Positions 15,835-25,500 of a stretch of 26,957 bases of DNA are shown here, piece by piece; the first letter of the stretch is position 1, and the number at the start of each line of letters is the position of its first letter. Origin of the DNA: Tessaracoccus flavescens (GTDB taxonomy: Bacteria; Actinomycetota; Actinomycetes; Propionibacteriales; Propionibacteriaceae); assembly GCA_020741375.1 (NCBI GenBank), contig DYZF01000012.1, positions 1 through 26,957 on the forward strand, given 5' to 3'. Both the position numbers and the translations under genes were made by a program. Below the pieces are notes generated by a model. The model saw only the letters and a list, made by a program, of their open reading frames with translations. It had not been told where the DNA came from and did not search any database.

Positions 15835-18678
15835 GTGGCAAAGCCTCGCGTCCACGAGATCGCCAAGGAAATCGGGAGCACAAGTAAAGAACTGTTGGCC
15901 TGGCTGGGCGAAAACGGAGAATACGTCCGTGGCCCGTCGTCAACGCTAGAAGCGCCAGTTGTGCGGCGCATCCGCGAATCGTTCGCATCCAAGACTGAAG
16001 AACCCGCACCGGAGAAGAAGCCGGCCGCGCCGGCTGCTCCTGCTCCGGCCCCCAAGCCGGCTGCTCCTGCGCAGGGGGGCCCGGCAGCAACCCCCGGCGC
16101 ACCGGATCCGGCGGAGCCCGCCGCGCCGGCCGCACCGCGTCCCGCGGCGCCTCGCCCGGCCGCGCCGGCACCCAAGCCTGCTGCCAAGCCCGCCCCGGCT
16201 GCCCCGAAGGCGCCCGAGGCTCGGCCGGCCGCACCGGCTGCCCGCCCCGCACCGGGTGGCGCTCCTGCGCCTCGCCCGGGTGCAGCTGCACCCCGCCCCG
16301 GAGCTCCGGCCCCGCGGCCCGGCGCGCCTGGCCCTCGCCCCGGTGGGGGAGCCACGCCCGGTCCTCGTAAGCCCGGCGCACCGCGCCCCGGCAACAACCC
16401 CTTCGCTCCGGCGCAGGGCATGGGCACGCAGCAGCGTCGCCCGCAGCGTCCCGACGCTCCGCAGCAGCGCCGCGACGGCGCCGGCGCGCGCCCCGGCGCT
16501 CCCGCAGGCATGCCTCGCCCCGGTGGCACCGGTGGCTTGCCCGGCATGCCTCGCCCCAACCCCGCGATGATGCCCAAGACGGCCAACACGCAGATCGGTG
16601 CTCGCCCGGGTCGTCCCGGTGGCGGTGCCGGTGGCCGTGGCCGTCCCGGCGGTGGTGGCCCCGGTCGTCCGGGTGCCGGCGGTCCGCCGATGGGTGGCGG
16701 TATGGGCGGTGGCCCCGCTGGTGGTCGCGGCGGTGGCCGCGGTCGCGGTGGCGGCACGCAGGGTGCCTTCGGTCGCGGTGGCGCGGCCGGTAAGCGCGGA
16801 CGCAAGTCGAAGAAGCAGCGCAGGCAAGAGTTTGACGAGATGGAGGCACCGTCGATCGGCGGTGTGCGCGTCCGCAAGGGCGACGGCCAGACGGTTCGTC
16901 TCCGTCGTGGCGCTTCGCTGACGGATCTCGCCGAGAAGATCGGCGTTGAGCCCGCGTCGCTGGTGCAGGTGCTGTTCCACCTCGGTGAGATGGTGACCGC
17001 CACGCAGTCCGTCGCTGACGACACCCTTGAGGTGCTCGGTGCCGAGCTCGATTACAACATCGAGGTCGTCTCGCCCGAGGACGAGGATCGCGAGCTCTTG
17101 GAGAGCTTCGATCTCGAGTTCGGCGAAGACATCGGCGATGAGGGCGACCTTGAGGCCCGTCCTCCGGTCGTCACCGTCATGGGCCACGTCGACCACGGTA
17201 AGACGAAGCTTCTCGACGCCCTGCGTCACGCCAACGTGGCGGGCAAGGAAGCCGGTGGCATCACCCAGGCCATCGGTGCCTACCAGGTGGTCACCGAGGT
17301 GGACGACGCCGAGCGCGCCATCACCTTCATCGATACCCCCGGTCACGAGGCCTTCACGGCGATGCGTGCCCGTGGCGCCAAGTCCACCGACATCGCGGTG
17401 CTCGTGGTTGCCGCCGATGACGGTGTGATGCCGCAGACCATCGAGGCGCTCAACCACGCCAAGGCTGCCGACGTTCCCGTCGTGGTCGCCGTCAACAAGA
17501 TCGATAAGGACACCGCAGACCCCACCCGCGTCCGCGGCCAGCTGTCCGAGTTCGGGCTGGTGCCTGAGGAGTACGGCGGCGATACGCAGTTCGTCGACGT
17601 CTCCGCCGTCACCCGTCAGGGCCTGGACGATCTGCTGGAGGCGATCGTCCTGACCGCCGACGCCGCCCTCGATCTGCGCGCCAACCCCGACATGCCCGCA
17701 CAGGGTGTGGCGATCGAAGCGCACCTCGACAAGGGCCGCGGCCCCGTGGCCACCGTTCTGGTGCACCGCGGCACGCTGCGCATCGGCGACTCGATCGTCG
17801 CCGGCTCCGCCCACGGCCGCGTCCGTGCGCTGATCAACGATCAGGGCGAGAACGTGGACGAGGCGCTGCCGTCGATGCCGGTTCAGGTGCTCGGTCTGAC
17901 GTCGGTCCCCGGCGCCGGCGACAACTTCCTCGTTGTCGACGACGACCGCATGGCCCGTCAGATCGCGGACAAGCGTGAGGCGCGCATGCGTGCGGCTCAG
18001 CAGGCCAAGACCAGCCGTCGCAAGACCCTCGACCAGCTCTTCGAGCAGCTCGAGAAGGGCGAGGCGCAGGAACTGCTCCTCATCCTCAAGGGCGACGGGG
18101 CCGGCTCTGTCGAGGCTCTCGAGGACGCGCTGTCGAAGATCGAGGTCGGCGACGAGGTGTCGCTGCGCGTCATCGACCGCGGCGTCGGTGCCATCACCGA
18201 GACCAACGTCTCGCTGGCCGCCGCGTCGAAGGCCGTCATCATCGGCTTCAACGTCCGTCCCACGCCGCACGCGGCGCAGATGGCGGACCGCGAAAACGTG
18301 GACATCCGCTTCTACTCGGTCATCTACTCCGCCATCGACGAGATCGAAGCAGCGCTCAAGGGCATGCTCAAGCCGATCTACGCCGAAGAGGTTCGTGGCC
18401 AGGCCGAGATCCGCGAGGTGTTCCGTTCGTCCAAGTTCGGCAACATCGCCGGTTGTATGGTCATCGACGGCTCCATCCGTCGCAATGCCAGCGCCCGTCT
18501 CATCCGCGACGGTGTGGTTGTCCACACCTCCACGATCGCGTCGCTGCGTCGCGAGAAGGATGACGCCACCGAGGTCCGCGAGGGCTTCGAGTGCGGTATG
18601 ACGCTCGCGAACTACAACGACATCAAGATCGGCGACATCATCGAGACCTTCGAGATGGTGGAGAAGGAGCGTTCCTGA
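15835..18678 (+). CDS. infB: Translation initiation factor IF-2
   Basis: IF-2 is the GTPase that brings initiator tRNA to the 30S subunit and promotes subunit joining. The 947-residue protein has an N-terminal IF2_N helix bundle (about 1-50, with [19 protein letters not shown]), a very long low-complexity linker rich in Pro, Ala, Arg and Gly (about 60-325), a second IF2_N-like module (about 345-400), and then the G domain. G-domain motifs are GHVDHGKT (450-457), DTPGHE (500-505) and NKID (554-557). Domains II, III and IV follow. The GTG start has AAGGAG ending 4 nt before it, a short spacing. rbfA overlaps its stop (TGATG). Confidence 0.97.
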   Translation: MAKPRVHEIAKEIGSTSKELLAWLGENGEYVRGPSSTLEAPVVRRIRESFASKTEEPAPEKKPAAPAAPAPAPKPAAPAQGGPAATPGAPDPAEPAAPAAPRPAAPRPAAPAPKPAAKPAPAAPKAPEARPAAPAARPAPGGAPAPRPGAAAPRPGAPAPRPGAPGPRPGGGATPGPRKPGAPRPGNNPFAPAQGMGTQQRRPQRPDAPQQRRDGAGARPGAPAGMPRPGGTGGLPGMPRPNPAMMPKTANTQIGARPGRPGGGAGGRGRPGGGGPGRPGAGGPPMGGGMGGGPAGGRGGGRGRGGGTQGAFGRGGAAGKRGRKSKKQRRQEFDEMEAPSIGGVRVRKGDGQTVRLRRGASLTDLAEKIGVEPASLVQVLFHLGEMVTATQSVADDTLEVLGAELDYNIEVVSPEDEDRELLESFDLEFGEDIGDEGDLEARPPVVTVMGHVDHGKTKLLDALRHANVAGKEAGGITQAIGAYQVVTEVDDAERAITFIDTPGHEAFTAMRARGAKSTDIAVLVVAADDGVMPQTIEALNHAKAADVPVVVAVNKIDKDTADPTRVRGQLSEFGLVPEEYGGDTQFVDVSAVTRQGLDDLLEAIVLTADAALDLRANPDMPAQGVAIEAHLDKGRGPVATVLVHRGTLRIGDSIVAGSAHGRVRALINDQGENVDEALPSMPVQVLGLTSVPGAGDNFLVVDDDRMARQIADKREARMRAAQQAKTSRRKTLDQLFEQLEKGEAQELLLILKGDGAGSVEALEDALSKIEVGDEVSLRVIDRGVGAITETNVSLAAASKAVIIGFNVRPTPHAAQMADRENVDIRFYSVIYSAIDEIEAALKGMLKPIYAEEVRGQAEIREVFRSSKFGNIAGCMVIDGSIRRNASARLIRDGVVVHTSTIASLRREKDDATEVREGFECGMTLANYNDIKIGDIIETFEMVEKERS

Positions 18679-19115
18679 TGGTTGGACCTCGTAACGCCAA
18701 GCTGGCGGATCAGATCAAGGTCATTCTGGCCACCACGATCGAGCGTCGGGTCAAGGATCCGCGTCTGGGCTTCGTCACGATCACGGAGGTGAGGCTGAGC
18801 GGCGACAACCGCGAGGCCACCGCCTTCTACACGGTGCTCGGTGACGACGAAGCCCGCACGGGCACCGCCGCCGCCCTCGAATCGGCGAAGGGCATGCTGC
18901 GCTCCACCGTGGGCCAGCAGCTCGGGATGAAGTTCACCCCCACCCTGGAGTTCGTCCTCGACGCCACTCCGGAGTCGGCTCGCCACATCGAGGATCTGCT
19001 GGCGCAGGTCCAGGCCCAGGACGCGGCTGCCGCCGCGGCTTCGGCCGGCAAGACCTTCGCCGGTGAGTCCGACCCGTACCGCAAGCCGCGGGATCTGGCG
19101 GACGACGACCAGTGA
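18678..19115 (+). CDS. rbfA: 30S ribosome-binding factor RbfA
   Basis: RbfA binds the 30S subunit and helps mature the 5' end of 16S rRNA. The 145-residue protein has the KH-like core with [31 protein letters not shown], the family signature, and a C-terminal alanine-rich, partly disordered tail. The A of the infB stop (TGATG) is the first base of its ATG, so translation is likely coupled. A longer upstream frame runs through infB and is rejected. Confidence 0.95.
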   Translation: MVGPRNAKLADQIKVILATTIERRVKDPRLGFVTITEVRLSGDNREATAFYTVLGDDEARTGTAAALESAKGMLRSTVGQQLGMKFTPTLEFVLDATPESARHIEDLLAQVQAQDAAAAAASAGKTFAGESDPYRKPRDLADDDQ

Positions 19116-19981
19116 CCACAGACTCGGGGGTGGTGATCGTCGACAAACCGTCGGGGATCACCTCCCACCGGGTGGTCGGTCAACTGCGGCGCCTTCTGGG
19201 CACGCGGAAGATCGGGCATGCGGGAACGCTTGACCCCATGGCAACGGGCGTCCTCATCCTGGGGGTCAACCGCGGCACCAGACTGCTGGGCCATCTCGCC
19301 CTCCACGACAAGCGTTACCTCGCCACGATCCGGCTGGGGGAGTCGTCCTCCACCGATGACGCCGACGGCGACGTGACGCCGGTGGCGAATGCCAGTGCAC
19401 TCACTCCCGAGCAGATCGAGGCGGCACTCGCACCGCTGAGGGGCGACCTCGAACAGATCCCCAGCACCTACTCCGCCATCAAGGTCGATGGGAAGCGCGC
19501 GTACGCGCTGGCCCGGGCGGGCGAAGAGGTGGAGCTCAAGCCACGTGCGGTGACGGTGTCGCGTTTCGACGTCGTCGACTCCCGCGTCGTGGGGGAGTGC
19601 CTCGACCTCGACGTCGACGTGGAATGCTCCTCCGGCACCTACATCCGCGCCCTGGCCCGCGACCTCGGCGCAGCCCTCGGCGTCGGCGGTCACCTGACCA
19701 GCCTCCGCCGCACCCGCATCGGTCGCTACAGCATCGACGACGCCGTGACGCTGGCAGAGACGGCGCCGCCACTGATGGCACTGGCAGACGCAGCCAGATT
19801 GAGCTTCCCCGTCGTCGACCTCACCGACGACGAAGCCACGGACGTTCGCTACGGCCGTCGCATCGAGAGAGCCGTGCCGGCCACACCCACCGGCCTCATC
19901 GCACCCACGGGCGAACTCCTTGCCCTCTACGAGCCCGACGGCGACGGCGCCAAGCCGCTGGCAGTTCTGGTCGGCTCCTAG
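19112..19981 (+). CDS. truB: tRNA pseudouridine-55 synthase TruB
   Basis: TruB converts U55 in the T-loop of tRNAs to pseudouridine. The 289-residue protein has [13 protein letters not shown] at its start and [14 protein letters not shown] with catalytic Asp41. Downstream are the RNA-binding segments ([18 protein letters not shown]) and [17 protein letters not shown]-terminal PUA-like part follows. The GTG start overlaps the rbfA stop by GTGA (19112-19115). In many actinobacteria a DHH-family nuclease gene separates rbfA and truB; none is present here. Confidence 0.96.
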   Translation: MTTDSGVVIVDKPSGITSHRVVGQLRRLLGTRKIGHAGTLDPMATGVLILGVNRGTRLLGHLALHDKRYLATIRLGESSSTDDADGDVTPVANASALTPEQIEAALAPLRGDLEQIPSTYSAIKVDGKRAYALARAGEEVELKPRAVTVSRFDVVDSRVVGECLDLDVDVECSSGTYIRALARDLGAALGVGGHLTSLRRTRIGRYSIDDAVTLAETAPPLMALADAARLSFPVVDLTDDEATDVRYGRRIERAVPATPTGLIAPTGELLALYEPDGDGAKPLAVLVGS

Positions 19982-19998
19982 CACCTCCCACCACGCAC

Positions 19999-20004
19999 TA
20001 GACT
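19999..20004 (+). promoter_or_regulatory. -10 box upstream of ribF
   Basis: TAGACT lies 33 nt before the ribF GTG, giving a short leader that contains GGAAGGGG as ribosome-binding site (20023-20030). Confidence 0.45.
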
Positions 20005-20037
20005 GCAGCGCGGAAGCCTGACGGAAGGGGACACCTC

Positions 20038-20919
20038 GTGGCGGTCGTCGTCATCGGAAACTTCGATGGGGTACACATCGGTCATCGCAGCGTGCTGCGG
20101 CAGGCCGCCGAACCCGGACACCCGCTCGTCGTCCTCACCTTCTGGCCGCACCCGGTGTCGCTGCTGCGCCCGGACAAGGCACCCAAACTGCTGAGCGACC
20201 TGCATACCCGCATCGAACTGCTCAAGGAAGCTGGCGCTCACGCGGTGCGCGTCATCCGCTTCACCCCGGAGATCGCGAACCTCTCGCCCCAGGAGTTCGT
20301 GGAGCGCTTCATCGATCCTCTGGAACCATCGCGCGTGGTGGTGGGGGAGAACTTCCGGTTCGGGCACAAGGCCGCCGGCGACGTCGCCACGCTGAAGCGC
20401 CTCGGCGAGGGCCGCTTCGAGGTGACCGCGATCGAGCTGGAGACGGTGGAGGACGAGGTCGCCTGCTCCACGGGGGTTCGTGCATTGCTCGCCCAGGGCG
20501 ACGTCGAGACCGCCGCGCAGCACCTGCAGCGCCCCTTCCGATTCCGCGGCGTCGTCGTGATGGGCGATCAGCGCGGCCGCGAGATGGGCTTCCCGACGGC
20601 GAACCTCACGGTCCCCGAGGACATGGCCGTGCCGGCCGACGGCGTGTATGCGGGCTGGCTGACCAACTTGGAAGACCCCGTCGCTGAACCGATGATGGCC
20701 GCGATCTCGGTTGGCTCCAATCCCACCTTCAACGGCGTCGACCGCCGCGTGGAGAGCTACGTCTTGGACCGTGATGATCTGGAGCTCTACGGCGTCGAGG
20801 TGGCCGTCGATTTCATCGCCAGACTCCGTGGTCAGGTGCGCTTCGAGGGCGTGGAGGCTCTGATCGAGCAGATGGCCGCCGACGTCGAACGCGCCCGCGC
20901 CATCCTGAGCCGTAACTAG
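20038..20919 (+). CDS. ribF: Bifunctional riboflavin kinase/FAD synthetase
   Basis: RibF phosphorylates riboflavin to FMN and adenylylates FMN to FAD. The 293-residue protein opens almost immediately with the nucleotidyltransferase motif GNFDGVHIGH (7-16). VVGENFRFGHKAAGD and CSTGVRALLAQGDV follow in the adenylyltransferase half. The C-terminal kinase domain has RGREMGFPTANL and SVGSNPTFNG. Family members usually have 15-20 residues before the GxFDGVHxGH motif, so this one has a shortened N-terminus. GTG 20038 is nevertheless backed by a GGAAGGGG at 7 nt spacing. Its TAG overlaps the convergent TetR gene's stop. Confidence 0.95.
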   Translation: MAVVVIGNFDGVHIGHRSVLRQAAEPGHPLVVLTFWPHPVSLLRPDKAPKLLSDLHTRIELLKEAGAHAVRVIRFTPEIANLSPQEFVERFIDPLEPSRVVVGENFRFGHKAAGDVATLKRLGEGRFEVTAIELETVEDEVACSTGVRALLAQGDVETAAQHLQRPFRFRGVVVMGDQRGREMGFPTANLTVPEDMAVPADGVYAGWLTNLEDPVAEPMMAAISVGSNPTFNGVDRRVESYVLDRDDLELYGVEVAVDFIARLRGQVRFEGVEALIEQMAADVERARAILSRN

Positions 20920-21560
20920 GCGGTGCCGCCGGACTTGATCCGGCTGCGAACGCGCTCGATGTCGGTGGCCCAATACGCCACAGCGACCAGCGTGTAATTG
21001 TAGTAAGCGGCGTCCGGATCCGTCGCCAGCTGCCCGCCGAAATGGCGCCCCAGCAGGCCGGCGAGTTCCAGCATCACGTACCCGTGCACCGAGGTCCGCA
21101 GCGCCACCGCCACCTGGAAGGCGTCGGCCTGCCGCAGGAATCCGGCATCGATTGCCCTCTGCACGACCGCCACCAGAGGCTGGATCGTGGACTGGCCCAA
21201 GGCCCCCGCCTCCGCGTTCTGCAGCCCGCTGCGGCCGTCGAACATCACGGGGTAGAGGTGAGGGTTCTCCAAAGCCCATGTGCGGTAGTTCATCGACAGC
21301 TGGAGCAGATCTTGAGCGGCGTCGTCGCTGAACTCGATCACCTGAGAGGCGGCGAATCCCCGGGCGGCGCGCTCGTAGACCGCTTGGAGGAGCGATTCCT
21401 TGCTGCCGTAGAGCGAATACACAGCCGACGTGGACGTGCCGGCGGCCTGCGACACCTTGCGGACCGACAGGTTGTCCGGTCCGCCGGCCGCGATCATCGC
21501 GGCCGCTCGCTGCAGGAGTTCTTCGGCTAGCGCTTCGTCGTGCAGCCGTGGCCTGGCCAC
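20916..21560 (-). CDS. TetR-family transcriptional regulator
   Basis: A 214-residue TetR repressor. The N-terminal helix-turn-helix is LSVRKVSQAAGTSTSAVYSLYGSKESLL (about 31-58). The C-terminal ligand-binding domain has YRTWALENPHLYPVMF and HGYVMLELAGL, as in the WHG-type TetR group. GTG 21560 shares its first base with the stop codon of the upstream GNAT gene, so the two form one minus-strand unit. The ligand and target are unknown; it may regulate the GNAT-tetR promoter at about 22075. Confidence 0.92.
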   Translation of the reverse strand: MARPRLHDEALAEELLQRAAAMIAAGGPDNLSVRKVSQAAGTSTSAVYSLYGSKESLLQAVYERAARGFAASQVIEFSDDAAQDLLQLSMNYRTWALENPHLYPVMFDGRSGLQNAEAGALGQSTIQPLVAVVQRAIDAGFLRQADAFQVAVALRTSVHGYVMLELAGLLGRHFGGQLATDPDAAYYNYTLVAVAYWATDIERVRSRIKSGGTA

Positions 21561-22033
21561 TAGAGCGCCGTCAACGACTTCTTGTAGACCGCGTAGTGCT
21601 GGCTGGGCTGATCGTCCTCAACCTGGGGCACCTCGGGATCTTCGTTGAAGATGTGCTCGCCGGTGGGGTGGTACTCCAACGAGACGTACAGCGGCACGGC
21701 CTTCTCGTTGTTAGGATCGACGGCGAGGAACACGGCGGTGTGCCCCTGTGCGCGCGCCTCGTTCTCGAGGAAGCTGGTGAGGGCGCGACCTGCGCCGCGG
21801 CGGCGGGCCGACGGGTAGACGTACATGTTGCGCAGCTCAGGGGCGAGTTCGGACTCCGTGTCGAGCACCGCGGTGCCGAGGGGTTCGTCGCCGTCGAACG
21901 CCACCGCGAAGATGAGCGACCCGTCCTCTTGACCCTTGAAATGGGCATCGACGAGGTTGAGATCGGGACGAGCCTGATGCTCGCGCAAAACCGCGAGATC
22001 GGCGTCGGTGGCGCGGCGGACGGTGACGGTCAC
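21560..22033 (-). CDS. GNAT-family N-acetyltransferase
   Basis: A 157-residue single-domain GNAT protein. The central beta-alpha acetyl-CoA motif is visible as LRNMYVYPSARRRGAGRALTSFL (P-loop RRRGAG). VDPNNEKAVPLYVSLEYHPTGEH is the C-terminal GNAT signature. The GTG start has AAGGAG at 7 nt spacing on the minus strand. The first gene of a GNAT-tetR pair, its promoter is probably TAGGGT at 22075-22070. The acceptor (small molecule, drug or protein) is not indicated by the sequence. Confidence 0.9.
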   Translation of the reverse strand: MTVTVRRATDADLAVLREHQARPDLNLVDAHFKGQEDGSLIFAVAFDGDEPLGTAVLDTESELAPELRNMYVYPSARRRGAGRALTSFLENEARAQGHTAVFLAVDPNNEKAVPLYVSLEYHPTGEHIFNEDPEVPQVEDDQPSQHYAVYKKSLTAL

Positions 22034-22069
22034 GGCTGCTCCTTCGAGGGATGGGTATCGATGGGCCCC

Positions 22070-22075
22070 ACCCTA
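22070..22075 (-). promoter_or_regulatory. -10 box of the GNAT-tetR unit
   Basis: TAGGGT on the minus strand, about 36 nt upstream of the GNAT GTG, leaves room for a leader with AAGGAG. No TetR palindrome is obvious. Confidence 0.4.
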
Positions 22076-22113
22076 CCGCGTACGACGATTTCGGGGAGGT
22101 AGGTCTCGGGTGG

Positions 22114-22189
22114 TACTCTTCCAAGGTTGCCGTTAGATCGGCCACGGTCCCATAAGAGCCCCGACAGCATCCGCAACTGGGGCGCCGTG
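22114..22189 (+). promoter_or_regulatory. rpsO promoter and structured leader
   Basis: TACTCT (22114-22119) would give a leader of about 90 nt. In it, CACGG (22143-22147) can pair with CCGTG (22185-22189), enclosing GCCCC (22158-22162) paired with GGGGC (22179-22183). S15 represses its own translation through mRNA structures in several phyla, so an autoregulatory leader is plausible here, unproven. Confidence 0.4.
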
Positions 22190-22215
22190 CAGCGAGCCGG
22201 AAGGAGCCCATACAC

Positions 22216-22479
22216 ATGGACGCTGACGAGAAGAAGAAGATCATCGAAGAGTACGCGACCACCCCGGGCGACACCGGTTCGCCCGATGTGCAGATCGCTC
22301 TGCTGAGCAAGCGCATCGCTCACCTCACCGAGCACCTCAAGATGCACAAGGGCGATCACCACAGCCGTCGTGGCCTCATGCTGATGGTTGGCCAGCGCCG
22401 CCGTCTGCTCAACTACGTCGCCAAGAACGACATTGAGCACTACCGCGAGCTCATCGCCCGCCTCGGCCTGCGTCGTTGA
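22216..22479 (+). CDS. rpsO: 30S ribosomal protein S15
   Basis: S15 is a primary 16S rRNA-binding protein of the 30S platform. The 87-residue protein is near the usual 89 and carries the signatures [16 protein letters not shown] and [22 protein letters not shown] strong GGAAGGAG lies 9 nt before ATG 22216. In many actinobacteria rpsO follows ribF; here a minus-strand GNAT-tetR pair separates them. A strong terminator follows 22 nt after the stop. Confidence 0.97.
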   Translation: MDADEKKKIIEEYATTPGDTGSPDVQIALLSKRIAHLTEHLKMHKGDHHSRRGLMLMVGQRRRLLNYVAKNDIEHYRELIARLGLRR

Positions 22480-22501
22480 TCTTCGCACCTCACAGCTAAC
22501 A

Positions 22502-22534
22502 CTTCAGGGCACCCCGTCATGGGGTGCCCTGAAG
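22502..22534. terminator. Intrinsic terminator between rpsO and putA
   Basis: A perfect 14-bp stem (22502-22515 with 22521-22534) has a 5-nt loop GTCAT and only a weak T-run after it. It lies between two convergent genes and could serve both strands. Confidence 0.85.
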
Positions 22535-22563
22535 CATTTCTGGCCGACAAGCCCCGCCGGCAT

Positions 22564-25500
22564 CTACAAGGAGATCTCCCAGGCCACGGGATGCCCGAAG
22601 CGGTGCCGCGTGATGGAGACGGCCTGCTCTCGCACATAGGGCAGGCACGCCAGTCGTCCCGGCAGGGACGGGCCCGGATAGACGGTCGCATCGATGGATT
22701 GGCCGACGGCGGCCAACAGGTCCCGCTCACCCAGATGCCGGATGCGGCCGGTGGCGGCGGCGTCGAACTCGGCGTCCGTCTGAGAGGTGATGGCCATGCC
22801 GGTGCCGCGCAGGGTGCTGATCACGCCGGCCCCCGGCAGGTCGCGGAACGAGAACGATGGAACCGCCCCCACGGCGACGGCGGCGGACACCTCGCGCAGC
22901 ACTTCGAGCGGGGTGGCCTCCTCGACGCGCACCGTCACGTCGCACGGGCGGTAGCGCAACACGTTCGTCTCGGCACTGAGCGCCGAGGGGTCATGCGCGG
23001 CCCTGAACTCGGAGCGGGCCGCAGCCTCATCCGACAGCATCCAGCCGCGCAGCTCCGTCACCGCCGACGATGGCAGCGCGCGCTCGGCGAGCCGCAGCAG
23101 CTGGGCCAGCGCCGGCAGCGTCAGCTCGCCGTCGCCGGGAGGGGCGGTGGGTTCCCACGAGCGCAGCGACAACAGGTAGTTGGGTCCGCCGGCCTTCGTG
23201 CTGGGGCCCACAGCCGAGCGCTTCCAGCCACCGAACGGCTGCCTGCGCACGATGGCGCCCGTGATGGTGCGGTTCACATAGACGTTGCCGGCCTCGACCC
23301 GGTCCAGCCACGTCTGGATCTCCTCCGGGTCCAGTGAGTGCAGCCCGGCGGTGAGGCCGAACGCCGTGGCGTTCTGCCACGCGATGGCTTCCTCGAGCGA
23401 CGGCGCCGACATGAGGCCCAACACGGGCCCGAAGTACTCCACCTGGTGGAATTCGCTGCCGGGGCGGACGCCCGTGCGGATGCCCGGGGTCCACAGCCGA
23501 TCGCTGATCCGTCGCGGCTTGACCAGCCACGACTCGCCCTTGCCCAACTGCGTCAGCCCGCGCAGCAACTTCTCGCCCGCGGGCTCGGTCAGAGGGCCCA
23601 TCTCGGCCAACGGGTCGGCCGGCCACTCGACGCGCAGGGAGCTGGCTGCGTCGACCACTTGATCGCGGAATCGCTTGGAGGTGGCCACGGTGCCGACGAG
23701 GATGCCCAGCGATGCGGCCGAGCACTTCTGGCCGGCGTGCCCGAAGGCGGAGGCCACGAGATCCGCTGCGGCCAGATCAAGGTCGGCCGAGGGCGTCACG
23801 ACGATGGCGTTCTTGCCCGAGGTCTCCGCCAGCAGCGGCAGATCCGGGCGCCAACTGCGGAACAGCTCGGCGGTTTCTGCGGCGCCGGTGAGGATGACGA
23901 GGTCGCCACCGGTGATGAGGCGCTGGCCCAAGGGGCCGTCGTCGACGACGACGAGTTGCACCACGTCGTCCGGGATACCGGCCGCGTGGCAGGCCTGCGC
24001 GAGCAGGGCGGCGATCCGGCGCGCCGGGGGAGCGGGCTTGAGGATGACAGCCGAGCCTGCCGCGACCGCGGCGGCGACGCCGCCGAGCGGGATGGCGATC
24101 GGGAAGTTCCACGGCGGCGCGACCACCGTCAGCTCGGGCGCCACCGGGGTGGCTCCGGGGATGGAATCGGTGGATCGTTCGGCGTAGTAGCGGGCGAAAT
24201 CGCAGGCCTCTGACACCTCGACGTCTGCCTGATCGAAGAGCTTGCCCACTTCATCCATCGCGGCGACGATCAGCCGGCCGCGCTCCTCCTCGAGGACTGA
24301 ACCCAGACGCAGAAGCGCCTCTGCCCGGTCACCGGCCGGGGTCGCGGCCCAGCGGCGACCTGCGTCGCGGCCCCGGGCGATGGCGTCGTCGAGCACGTCC
24401 TCGTCGGTGATGGTGGCTGCTTCGACGCCGTCGGCGCCGAGTTCGGGGGAGGGGAGCAGATCGCGCAGACCCTGAGCCCAGTGTTGGTTCTCGAGCAGCG
24501 CCGGGTTGCTGTCGGGCGCATTCACGAAGCCGACGGTGCCGTCGGGGCGCGACTGGATGGCCCAGTCCGACGGCGACGGCAGCGGCAGGAACCCGGCGGC
24601 CGTGCGGAACCGATCCTCCTCACGATCGAGGAAGTCGCGGTCCTTGCCGAGGGAGGCGGCGCCGGACATGAAGTTCTCCGGAGCCGCGTTCTCCTCGAGC
24701 CGGCGAACCAGGTAGGCGATCGCGGCGTCGAACTCCTTGCGCGGCACCACGGGCACGTAGAGGCGCAGGCGATGACCCTCCTTCAGCAGCACCTTCTGCA
24801 GCGGCACCGCCATGCCGGAGAGCATCTCGAAATCGAGCTGTTGTTGTACGCCGCGCTCGCGAGCCATCTCGACGGCGGCGGCCAGAGAGTAGATGTTGTG
24901 CGAGGCTGCGCCCACGAGCAGGCGCGGCGCTCGCTCGGGCGACAGGCAGAAATCGAGGGCGCGCAGGAAGCTGGCGTCGGTCTCGGCCTTGGTGCCCAGC
25001 ACCGGGTTGTCCCAGCCGCGCAGCTGCGCCTGCACGCGCTCCATCGCCAGGTTGGCGCCCTTTACGAGGCGCACCTTGATCGGCGCGCCGCCGGCGGACG
25101 TGCGCTCCTCGGCGAACCGGTCCAGCTCCTGCAGCACGAGCAGTGATTCGCTGAGGTACGTCTGCACGGCGATCCCGGCACGGAGGCGCAGCAGCTCGGG
25201 CTCCATCAGGAGCCGCTTGAACACGTCGAGGGTCAGATGGAGGTCGCGGTACTCCTCCATGTCGAGGTTGACGAACTTGTCCAGCGAGGCGGCGTGACGC
25301 ATCAGCGGGCGCAGGCGCTCAACCGCCTCGTCGACGGCGGCCGCGTGGCCCCACGGCGCGTGCTGGCCCAAGACGGCCGACACCTTGATGGACACATAGT
25401 CCACCTCGCTCTGGTTCAGCAGGTCCATGGTGCGGGTGAGGCGCTGCGCGGCGTGCTCGTTGCCGAGGACGGCCTCGCCCAAGAGGTTGACGTTGAGGCT

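Noticed and set aside
16020..16790. Repetitive tract considered as a minisatellite or CRISPR-like array
   Set aside because: It stays in the infB reading frame, units vary in length, and no regular repeat-spacer pattern is present; it encodes the IF-2 linker.
15946..18525. An open frame of more than 800 codons antisense to infB
   Set aside because: It mirrors a GC-rich, codon-biased gene; its composition (Gly/Arg/Asp/Val repeats) is a typical shadow, and infB itself is unambiguous.
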